22,335 nucleotides of DNA, from positions 1 through 22,335 of IMG/VR virus record IMGVR_UViG_3300032240_000637, one strand, 5' to 3'. Shown piece by piece: positions 1 through 5,558 of the stretch (its first letter is position 1; every line of letters begins with the position of its first letter). The position numbers were made by a program, and so were the translations under genes. This DNA is from a virus. The notes under the pieces were generated by a model that was not told the origin of the DNA, made no database searches, and saw only the letters and a list, made by a program, of their open reading frames with translations.

Positions 1-219
1 ACAGAAGAAAATAAAGTCGAAGCGCCAGCGGCAGCACCAGAAACTGCACCGGAGCAACCACAAGCAGAATTAAACATCAGCGATCTTGCAGCATTGAGAA
101 GTATCGTTGAAGTGGCATCACAGAGAGGAGCGTTCAAAGCAAATGAACTAGAGGCAGTAGGTAAAACTTTTAATAAGTTAAACACATTCCTAGAGTCGGT
201 TGCAAAAAAGGAGGCTTAA
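1..219 (+). CDS. C-terminal part of a small conserved phage protein (5' end outside window)
   Basis: An open frame runs from the first base to a TAA at 217-219 (72 residues visible). It begins with an Ala/Pro/Glu-rich linker (about residues 7-22), followed by a compact helical segment with the pattern DLAALRSIVEVASQRGAFKA and a C-terminal lysine-rich end. The sequence looks like a short hypothetical protein common in T4-like marine phages; this is recalled from general familiarity and was not searched. Function is unknown. The stop is followed one base later by the ATG of the next gene, and the last codons contain that gene's Shine-Dalgarno sequence, so the two are almost certainly co-transcribed and translationally coupled. 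Confidence 0.75.
   Translation, partial: TEENKVEAPAAAPETAPEQPQAELNISDLAALRSIVEVASQRGAFKANELEAVGKTFNKLNTFLESVAKKEA
208..214 (+). promoter_or_regulatory. Strong Shine-Dalgarno that fixes the ATG 221 start
   Basis: AAGGAGG lies six bases before the ATG at 221. This is near-ideal spacing and rules out the in-frame TTG at 200, which would place the ribosome-binding site inside the gene. Confidence 0.85.
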
Positions 220-220
220 A

Positions 221-850
221 ATGGCCAAGAATTTAAAACACGTCGGTAAAGTAAAGAACACAGGTGCTAGAGTACTTGTAGTTTTTAGAACACTGCCCGG
301 AGAGTCTAATATGTCTCTCGTATTACCAACAGCAACACTACCTGATCAGTATCACGATTCTATTATGAAACTAGTAGAAACAGAACAGGCACAAGACGCA
401 TACGAGTTTGGCGAGATTATGCACATTCGTCCATTCCCAGATGGCCGTCCTATGCTACGAGCAATGCAACAAGATAACAGATTGCAAAAAGTAGCAACAG
501 ATAATGTGCTTATGACTCCAAATCCAAATGCTGAAGTGATCTTAGCAGACTTAAATGTTATGATTGCTGAACAAAAGAACTGTACGATCGACGATCTATG
601 TACTTTTGTTAAAGGCGGTGAAGCTGAGAAAGTTAAAGCACAAACTAAATCACCAAAAGCTCCAGAAGCTGCTCCTATTAAAGCACAGGCCGCAGATAAT
701 GCAGTTCTTTCTGATTCAGATATTGCTAAATCGTATCGTAGCCAAGCTGATGCATTGTACAAGGAAGCCGCACAGCTTCGTAAACAAGCAGACGAGTTAG
801 ATCCTCCAAAAAAGAAAACAACTAAGACGGTAGAAGAAACTAGTGCCTAA
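221..850 (+). CDS. Conserved hypothetical phage protein with charged helical tail
   Basis: The protein has 209 residues starting at ATG 221, chosen because of the AAGGAGG at 208-214. The first ~130 residues form a compact domain (MAKNLKHVGKVKNTGARVLVV near the start; later a PDGRPML segment and VLMTPNPNAEV). After residue ~145 comes a low-complexity Lys/Ala/Pro linker and a predicted amphipathic helix (SYRSQADALYKEAAQLRKQADEL), ending in a basic PPKKKTTK stretch. The N-terminal domain resembles a family of unknown function found in marine T4-like phages (familiarity only, no search run). There is no signal peptide or membrane segment. Its stop overlaps the GTG start of the next gene by eight bases. 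The function is not known. Confidence 0.85.
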   Translation: MAKNLKHVGKVKNTGARVLVVFRTLPGESNMSLVLPTATLPDQYHDSIMKLVETEQAQDAYEFGEIMHIRPFPDGRPMLRAMQQDNRLQKVATDNVLMTPNPNAEVILADLNVMIAEQKNCTIDDLCTFVKGGEAEKVKAQTKSPKAPEAAPIKAQAADNAVLSDSDIAKSYRSQADALYKEAAQLRKQADELDPPKKKTTKTVEETSA

Positions 851-1148
851 ACCGTTATTTAGGCCGCCAAGACATTTAGTCAAAGAGTGGCCAGAAGTTT
901 TTGAGGACCTGTATATGAACACGATGCCGGTGGCCTATCTAGTCACCGTTCACATCGAATTCGATAATGGTCGTGTCTGGCAAATTGATATCAAAGAACA
1001 GTTAACTGATTCTAACCCTGATGAAATTGCCGACCGACTGTTAGAGACAATGCAGGAATATAAAGATACGATTAAGAAAATGGATTTTAAAATTGATATC
1101 GATAAACTTAAAAAGGATATCGGAGATTCAACTAAAACTATGCTCTAG
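843..1148 (+). CDS. Small conserved phage protein, unknown function
   Basis: The protein has 101 residues from a GTG at 843 that lies within the end of the preceding gene (8-base overlap). There is no strong Shine-Dalgarno, so initiation probably depends on coupling; a later ATG at 915 would remove the well-formed PLFRPPRHLVKEWPEVFEDLYMN segment and is less likely. The central part (VHIEFDNGRVWQIDIKEQL) looks like a beta meander and the C-terminus is a charged helix rich in Lys and Asp. It resembles a short protein repeatedly found in T4-like marine phage genomes (from memory). It may be a small virion or assembly protein, but nothing in the sequence proves this. The 3' end overlaps the convergent dehydrogenase gene by 11 bases. 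Confidence 0.8.
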   Translation: MPKPLFRPPRHLVKEWPEVFEDLYMNTMPVAYLVTVHIEFDNGRVWQIDIKEQLTDSNPDEIADRLLETMQEYKDTIKKMDFKIDIDKLKKDIGDSTKTML

Positions 1149-2361
1149 TATTACCGTAGTGAATTACTTTGTAATCTTTGTTATTTAGATCAAAAGTTCT
1201 CCAAGGGTCAATTACGATTGACCCTTTTTCTATTATGCAATAAAGATCTTGTTGTTCTTCAAAGCCACGATATTCGTAGGTAACTTTTTTGTTGTGTGCT
1301 AACAGAACAACACCATATACTCCGCCCATATCATCACCAGTAAGTGGATCGATATACGTAGGCGCATATCCTAACTGCTCGCAGTAGTGTCCAATTAATA
1401 AACTATAACTGCCATCGAGATATTCTACATCAGGTTTATAGGCCTTACCGTGGATAAAGATCGACATTCTATTTTGCTTGGCGTGTCTAACTAATTCTTT
1501 AGCAAGATTTTCTGCTTGTATTTCGCGAGCATTCATAATACTATCAAACAGATCATACCCTAGACCTAGCTCTTGTGCCATATATCGTAGAGCAATATTA
1601 TCCCTAGGATGGCAAGCACCACCGTCTCCCATACCAGCTTTCATATACTGTGGTCCCATAATACGCATTGTTGATTTAGCCAGTGCATCTGTTACTACAT
1701 CCACATTGATATTGCCCTGTTTGATAGCAACATCCTGTATCATATTGACGAGACCAATTTTAGCAGAGATGAAAGTATTGTAGAATACTTTGATACACTC
1801 ACACTCGTCCCAGGTTCCAATAACATAACGAGGTTCATTCTCCATAACAGTCTTGTAAAAATCTACTAACTGTTTTGCATCTCCGGTTTCGTTACCATCT
1901 TCTGTGCCAATCATTACCATTTCAGGATTAACCATATCCCAGGCTACTGATCCCATAGCAATCAAATATGGATTATAGATAAATCTAGTATTAGTAACGT
2001 GCTTAACAAATTCACGTCTTACTGTTCCCGGAAGTACTGTAGATATAAGAACTAGTAACTGATCTTTTTTCATATACTTGTTTGCTTCTTTGAGGCACCC
2101 TATGACAATATGGTAAGAAAAGTCTTTTGGTTCTAAATGAGCTGTAGGCGCCCTGCCGTCATATGCAGGATCGTGAGGAGTAGGCACTGCAATGAATACA
2201 ATGTCTTTGCCGTGTACACAGGCCTCTATGCTATCAACGACATCAATGTAATTGCTGTGTCTATCTGTTACATCGTATCCGGTCACTGAATGTCCTTTTT
2301 GAGCAATCGCTTCAGCGCACGGCATTCCTAATTTACCAACTCCAATAAAACCAATCTGCAT
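1138..2361 (-). CDS. UDP-glucose/GDP-mannose dehydrogenase family protein
   Basis: A 407-residue NAD-dependent nucleotide-sugar 6-dehydrogenase, close to the usual length for the family. It would oxidise a UDP- or GDP-hexose to the hexuronic acid in the host cytoplasm. The N-terminal Rossmann motif is GFIGVGKLG (residues 4-12), with VPTP at 59-62 and STVLPGT at 107-113. The central helix carries the family's Lys/Asn/Lys pattern (KVFYNTFISAK, K191, N195, K201). The catalytic cysteine is C250 in GGACHPRD, matching the family motif GGxCxPKD with Arg in place of the usual Lys. ATG 2361 is preceded by GAGG at 2367-2370. The gene diverges from the plus-strand enzyme cluster at 2408 and likely supplies a uronic acid sugar for it. 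The substrate (UDP-Glc, GDP-Man or UDP-HexNAc) cannot be told. Confidence 0.9.
   Translation of the reverse strand: MQIGFIGVGKLGMPCAEAIAQKGHSVTGYDVTDRHSNYIDVVDSIEACVHGKDIVFIAVPTPHDPAYDGRAPTAHLEPKDFSYHIVIGCLKEANKYMKKDQLLVLISTVLPGTVRREFVKHVTNTRFIYNPYLIAMGSVAWDMVNPEMVMIGTEDGNETGDAKQLVDFYKTVMENEPRYVIGTWDECECIKVFYNTFISAKIGLVNMIQDVAIKQGNINVDVVTDALAKSTMRIMGPQYMKAGMGDGGACHPRDNIALRYMAQELGLGYDLFDSIMNAREIQAENLAKELVRHAKQNRMSIFIHGKAYKPDVEYLDGSYSLLIGHYCEQLGYAPTYIDPLTGDDMGGVYGVVLLAHNKKVTYEYRGFEEQQDLYCIIEKGSIVIDPWRTFDLNNKDYKVIHYGNTRA
1203..1229 (+). terminator. Hairpin with UACG tetraloop and T run, terminator of the left plus-strand operon
   Basis: A perfect 10-bp stem (AAGGGTCAAT at 1203-1212 pairing with ATTGACCCTT at 1217-1226) closes a TACG loop, a UNCG-type tetraloop, and is followed by further Ts to 1229. 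It stands 55 bases after the stop at 1148, where the + operon should end. On the opposite strand there is no T run, so it should act only on + transcription. It lies within the 3' coding part of the convergent dehydrogenase gene, covering its GSIVIDP codons. Confidence 0.65.
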
Positions 2362-2371
2362 AAAAACCTCA

Positions 2372-2379
2372 AATAAATA
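2372..2379 (+). promoter_or_regulatory. Putative T4-type late promoter for the plus-strand enzyme cluster
   Basis: AATAAATA differs only in its first base from the T4 late -10 box TATAAATA. It lies 28 bases before the TTG start at 2408. It faces past an identical box on the opposite strand at 2389-2396. Confidence 0.5.
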
Positions 2380-2388
2380 ATAGTAGCA

Positions 2389-2396
2389 TATTTATT
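2389..2396 (-). promoter_or_regulatory. Putative T4-type late promoter for the dehydrogenase gene
   Basis: On the minus strand this reads AATAAATA, a late-promoter-like box, 27 bases upstream of ATG 2361. The spacing matches the other late-box candidates in this window (24-28 bases). Confidence 0.5.
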
Positions 2397-2400
2397 GGAG
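2397..2400 (+). promoter_or_regulatory. Shine-Dalgarno supporting the TTG start at 2408
   Basis: GGAG with a seven-base spacer precedes TTG 2408. No ATG in this frame occurs before residue ~49, so the TTG start is well supported. Confidence 0.7.
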
Positions 2401-2407
2401 ATAATAG

Positions 2408-2908
2408 TTGTATAGGCAAGGTTTGATAGAACCATTCTGGAGTGATAAACACAAAGACCTAAAGTATGTCCGAGAACCATTTAATAATCAAAGCGATTTA
2501 GACAAATGGAGAGCTCAAGGATATACCCAAGAATTTTTCACAGGCGAAATGTTTGATATGAAAAGTTCGATGCCTGATTGGACGACTCCTTTCTTTTCAT
2601 TATTCAAAGGCACTAATATAGGTTTAAGTTTTTATAAGATGAATACCTGTGTTATATTGCCTCGACATCAAGATACTTACGAATATTATAAAAAAATATT
2701 TACAATCAAAGATACTAGCACAATCTGGAGAGCTATTATTTTTCTAGAAGATTGGAAACCCGGACACATTTTCGAAATCGACGATACTGCAATAACAAAC
2801 TATCGAGCTGGAGAATATGTTGTATGGCAATATGATACACCACATATGGCTGCAAACTTAGGAAGTGATCCTCGATATACCGCACAGATCACATTTACCA
2901 ATGTTTGA
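2408..2908 (+). CDS. 2-oxoglutarate/Fe(II)-dependent oxygenase-like protein (aspartyl/asparaginyl hydroxylase type)
   Basis: The protein has 166 residues from TTG 2408 (GGAG at 2397-2400). It looks like a small double-stranded beta-helix oxygenase. The metal triad is visible as H87-x-D89 in LPRHQDT and H146 in YDTPHMAANLG, and R156 in DPRYTAQIT is placed to bind 2-oxoglutarate. The strand pattern between them (RAIIFLEDWKPGHIFEIDD, then YRAGEYVVW) is typical of the aspartyl/asparaginyl beta-hydroxylase-like group in phages. Such enzymes hydroxylate or oxidise amino acids, sugars or small molecules. The first gene of the 2408-5558 cluster, its stop overlaps the ATG of the aminotransferase gene by eight bases, so its substrate is probably shared with that pathway. 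The exact reaction is unknown. Confidence 0.75.
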   Translation: MYRQGLIEPFWSDKHKDLKYVREPFNNQSDLDKWRAQGYTQEFFTGEMFDMKSSMPDWTTPFFSLFKGTNIGLSFYKMNTCVILPRHQDTYEYYKKIFTIKDTSTIWRAIIFLEDWKPGHIFEIDDTAITNYRAGEYVVWQYDTPHMAANLGSDPRYTAQITFTNV

Positions 2909-3491
2909 TAAAATCTTAGAGTTTGAAACTGCCCTAGCAAAGTTTACTGGGGCTCCTTACGCTGTTAGTACAGACTGTTGCACTCACGCAATAGAACTGT
3001 GTATGCGATATTCTAAAATAAAATATTGTGCATTTACAGCCTATACATATCTAAGTATACCGATGACTATGCACAAGCTGGGCATCGACTACGAATTACT
3101 AGACGAGACCTGGGTTGGAGAATATAACTTTCACGGTACTGCTATTTGGGATAGTGCTCGTAGATTAGAAAACAAAATGTATCGTAAAGGTCAATTACAA
3201 TGTTTGAGCTTTGGCTACGACAAGCCATTGAATAACGGACGAGGCGGTGCTATACTGTTAGATAACAAAGAAACATACGAAGAACTTTTAAAAATGCGAT
3301 ACGACGGCAGGGATCTATCAGTCAGTCCGTGGGTCGAACAAATAGAATTTAAGTTAGGATTTCATTATAAATTAAATCCAGAAGAGTGCGTAACAGCTTT
3401 AGAAAAACTAGCAACATATATAGAAGCAGGAGATTACACTCCTAAAGAAAAACAATATCCAGATTGCAGGAGAATTAATTTTGTTGAATAG
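2901..3491 (+). CDS. Minimal DegT/DnrJ/EryC1/StrS-type sugar aminotransferase
   Basis: ATG 2901 gives 196 residues; an in-frame ATT at 2865 lies deep in the previous gene and was not used. The pattern of a PLP-dependent sugar aminotransferase is visible: FETALAKFTGAPYAVSTDCCTHAIEL at the N-terminus (cofactor phosphate region), the PLP-ring aspartate as D84 in IWDSARR, and the Schiff-base lysine as K108 in SFGYDKPLNNGRGGAILL, matching the family's SFxxxKxxxxGxGG. A KMRYDGRD...FKLGFHYKLNPEECVTALEKL segment follows, corresponding to the family's substrate loop and helix. The usual length is about 360-400 residues: spacing is shortened and the C-terminal small domain is missing. The reading frame is intact, so it appears to be a naturally compact form. 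It overlaps the amidinotransferase gene by 11 bases, suggesting that its amine product is the next enzyme's acceptor. Activity of so short a form is unproven. Confidence 0.75.
   Translation: MFDKILEFETALAKFTGAPYAVSTDCCTHAIELCMRYSKIKYCAFTAYTYLSIPMTMHKLGIDYELLDETWVGEYNFHGTAIWDSARRLENKMYRKGQLQCLSFGYDKPLNNGRGGAILLDNKETYEELLKMRYDGRDLSVSPWVEQIEFKLGFHYKLNPEECVTALEKLATYIEAGDYTPKEKQYPDCRRINFVE
3468..3473 (+). promoter_or_regulatory. Shine-Dalgarno supporting the TTG start at 3481
   Basis: AGGAGA with a seven-base spacer stands before TTG 3481, inside the 3' end of the aminotransferase gene. A second TTG at 3484 would have a ten-base spacer and is the less likely start. Confidence 0.7.
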
Positions 3492-4392
3492 CAATAATGA
3501 ATGGGGTCAGTTACGAGAAATTATTGTAGGATCGGCAACTAACGCACACTGGCCAGTGAATTGTCAATCATTTCGAACTTTAGAAAAAACAACTGCTTGG
3601 ACATTTTCTCCTGTTCCTAAAGGACCTGTTACAAAATGGGTCATCGATGAAGCTAACGAAGACCTTGATAATTTATCCAGTCATTTACAGTCATTGGATA
3701 TCATTGTACATAGACCTAAAGATTTAGATTTTCAATCATTTGATGGTATGTATAATTACTGTCCTCGTGACAGGGTATTAATATTAGGAAATAAATTTGT
3801 TGATGCACCTATGATGTATCGCACTCGTATACCAGAACTGTTGGCGATTGAACATTTATTAGAAGGTGAAATGCTACATTGTTCTTCTAAGGATGTTACG
3901 TTTGACGCTGCTAATATCTGTAGACTAGGCAAAGATCTATTATATCTCGTAAGTGACAGCGGAAATCTTGCTGGGGCAGAATGGTTACAAAAAGCATTTC
4001 CAGAATATACCGTTCACGTTCTAACTAATATCTATCGTGGTGTACATATCGACAGTACTATAAGTCCTATACGTGAAGGACTGGTTGTATTAAACGCTGA
4101 TAGACTTACAGAAGATACTGTACCAGAACCATTGAAATCTTGGGATAAAATTTGGATCACTGGCGAACAGTTACATTCTCAATCATTTGTAGAATATCCC
4201 TATGCCAGCAAATACATAGGATTAAATTTCTTAACCGTAAATCCAAAACTAATTATTTGCGATCCTTATCAAACTCATCTTAGACAAGAATTAGCAAAAC
4301 ATAAAGTAGAATCAATCGGAGTACCGTTAAGACATAGTAGAACACTCGGTGGCGGACATCACTGTGTTACTTTGGATTTAGTTAGAGAGTAA
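3481..4392 (+). CDS. Arginine amidinotransferase family protein (glycine/inosamine amidinotransferase type)
   Basis: The protein has 303 residues from TTG 3481. It belongs to the amidinotransferase branch of the guanidino-group-modifying enzymes. The catalytic triad is complete: D142 in TFDAANICR, H189 in RGVHIDSTIS (with D191) and the nucleophile C295 in LGGGHHCVTLD, close to the GGGxHCxT motif of glycine and inosamine-phosphate amidinotransferases. These enzymes move the amidino group from arginine to an amine acceptor, releasing ornithine and forming a guanidino compound. The N-terminus NNEWGQLREIIVG is also typical of the family. The gene directly follows a StrS-like aminotransferase gene, so the acceptor may be an aminated sugar or cyclitol made by that enzyme. 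The length is somewhat below the usual 340-390 residues, but all key residues are present. Its stop overlaps the next ATG as TAATG. Confidence 0.88.
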   Translation: MLNSNNEWGQLREIIVGSATNAHWPVNCQSFRTLEKTTAWTFSPVPKGPVTKWVIDEANEDLDNLSSHLQSLDIIVHRPKDLDFQSFDGMYNYCPRDRVLILGNKFVDAPMMYRTRIPELLAIEHLLEGEMLHCSSKDVTFDAANICRLGKDLLYLVSDSGNLAGAEWLQKAFPEYTVHVLTNIYRGVHIDSTISPIREGLVVLNADRLTEDTVPEPLKSWDKIWITGEQLHSQSFVEYPYASKYIGLNFLTVNPKLIICDPYQTHLRQELAKHKVESIGVPLRHSRTLGGGHHCVTLDLVRE

Positions 4393-5558
4393 TGGACTAT
4401 CAACAAGACCTCTTTTATAGTAATATTCCACGCGATGGAAAAAACTTCTCTACTAAATTAGGATTTCTACAATCTGAATTAGTAGACTTTTGTTTTCTGT
4501 CTGAAGTAACAACTCCCTACTATATCTATACAGGAACTAATCGTATTGTAAAATTAGAAAATTTAATTTACAGCGAAAAAATTGCAAACAAGATTAACAA
4601 ATTAGGGTTGGGCATTTATCTGTATGAACCGATGTGTTTACGCAAAGGGGATGGTCATAACTGTTCTTTCTACAGTGAATTTAAAAATACCGATACTGAC
4701 ATTCTTTCCGACGAGCTAGATAGTATAGAAATTTTTATTAGAAACAATAATCTAACAAATGTTAATATATACACATCAGATTATAATATAAAAAGACTAC
4801 AATCACAATATCCCAATTTAAATCTATATTGTTTAGATATATTTCTTAGACACAGGTTAGTAAGAAATAAAAAATCTAATAACGAAATTAAAAAGAAATT
4901 CTGGTGTGGCAACTGGCGTTACACTGCACACAGGCATCTTGTTATGTCTTATCTAGTAAACTTAGACGGGAACTATAGTTGGAATGTTAAATGCGACTCT
5001 AGCATACTTAAATCTAATGCGTGGTTTGACGTTGAACAATCGTCTAGAAAGGCTAGACTATTAGAAGGCGCTGATATTTTAAAAGATAAAGTATTTTCAA
5101 TAGATCAAACATTGTCGCCTGTTAGTATAGAATCTGCGGGAGATGTTTATATTCCTGGAGGTAATTCTCCCAAGTACACTGATAGATTTTCTAAAAGCTA
5201 TACCGATTCTTTTTGTGCAGTAATTAACGAAACTCGATATGCACAACCATTAGGATATTTCAGCGAAAAAACTTTAAGTGCAATGTATCATAAGTTGCCT
5301 ATTCTATTAGTAGCACCTCCAAGAAGTCTCGAATATCTAAAGACCTTTGGGTTTAAAACTTTTGATCATTGGTGGGATGAAAGCTACGATCTAGAAGAAG
5401 ATCATCAAACAAGACTAGAGCAAATATTTGATATTATTGACTTTATTAACAGTAAATCTTTAGACGAGTTATGCACTATGTATGAAGAAATGCTGCCAAT
5501 AATAGAACACAATCTATCATTGATTAATACAATACCTTACAATTCGACAGTTTTGTAA
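4392..5558 (+). CDS. Glycosyltransferase-like protein (FSEK family, copy 1)
   Basis: The protein has 388 residues; ATG 4392 overlaps the previous TAA by one base. The C-terminal half shares a clear pattern with two minus-strand genes of this window (7702-8859 and 9640-10878): an Arg/His motif (NWRYTAHRHLVMSYL, ~174-188), then INETRY (278-283), FSEK (290-293), LPILLVAPP, and LKTFGFKTFDHWWDESYD (~316-333). ET...SEK followed by a hydrophobic proline strand resembles the nucleotide-sugar-binding C-terminal domain of GT-B glycosyltransferases such as the GT10 fucosyltransferases. The N-terminal ~160 residues are not shared and likely bind the acceptor. It would add a sugar, perhaps the one modified by the three genes before it. 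The donor and acceptor are unknown. The 3' end overlaps the convergent radical SAM gene by 22 bases. Confidence 0.6.
   Translation: MDYQQDLFYSNIPRDGKNFSTKLGFLQSELVDFCFLSEVTTPYYIYTGTNRIVKLENLIYSEKIANKINKLGLGIYLYEPMCLRKGDGHNCSFYSEFKNTDTDILSDELDSIEIFIRNNNLTNVNIYTSDYNIKRLQSQYPNLNLYCLDIFLRHRLVRNKKSNNEIKKKFWCGNWRYTAHRHLVMSYLVNLDGNYSWNVKCDSSILKSNAWFDVEQSSRKARLLEGADILKDKVFSIDQTLSPVSIESAGDVYIPGGNSPKYTDRFSKSYTDSFCAVINETRYAQPLGYFSEKTLSAMYHKLPILLVAPPRSLEYLKTFGFKTFDHWWDESYDLEEDHQTRLEQIFDIIDFINSKSLDELCTMYEEMLPIIEHNLSLINTIPYNSTVL

Noticed and set aside
200-220. Upstream TTG start (residues MQKRRLK) for the 221-850 gene
   Set aside because: It would contain the strong AAGGAGG at 208-214, which is ideally spaced for ATG 221.
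1478-1783. Plus-strand ORF of 101 codons
   Set aside because: It lies wholly opposite the well-supported nucleotide-sugar dehydrogenase and has no family features.
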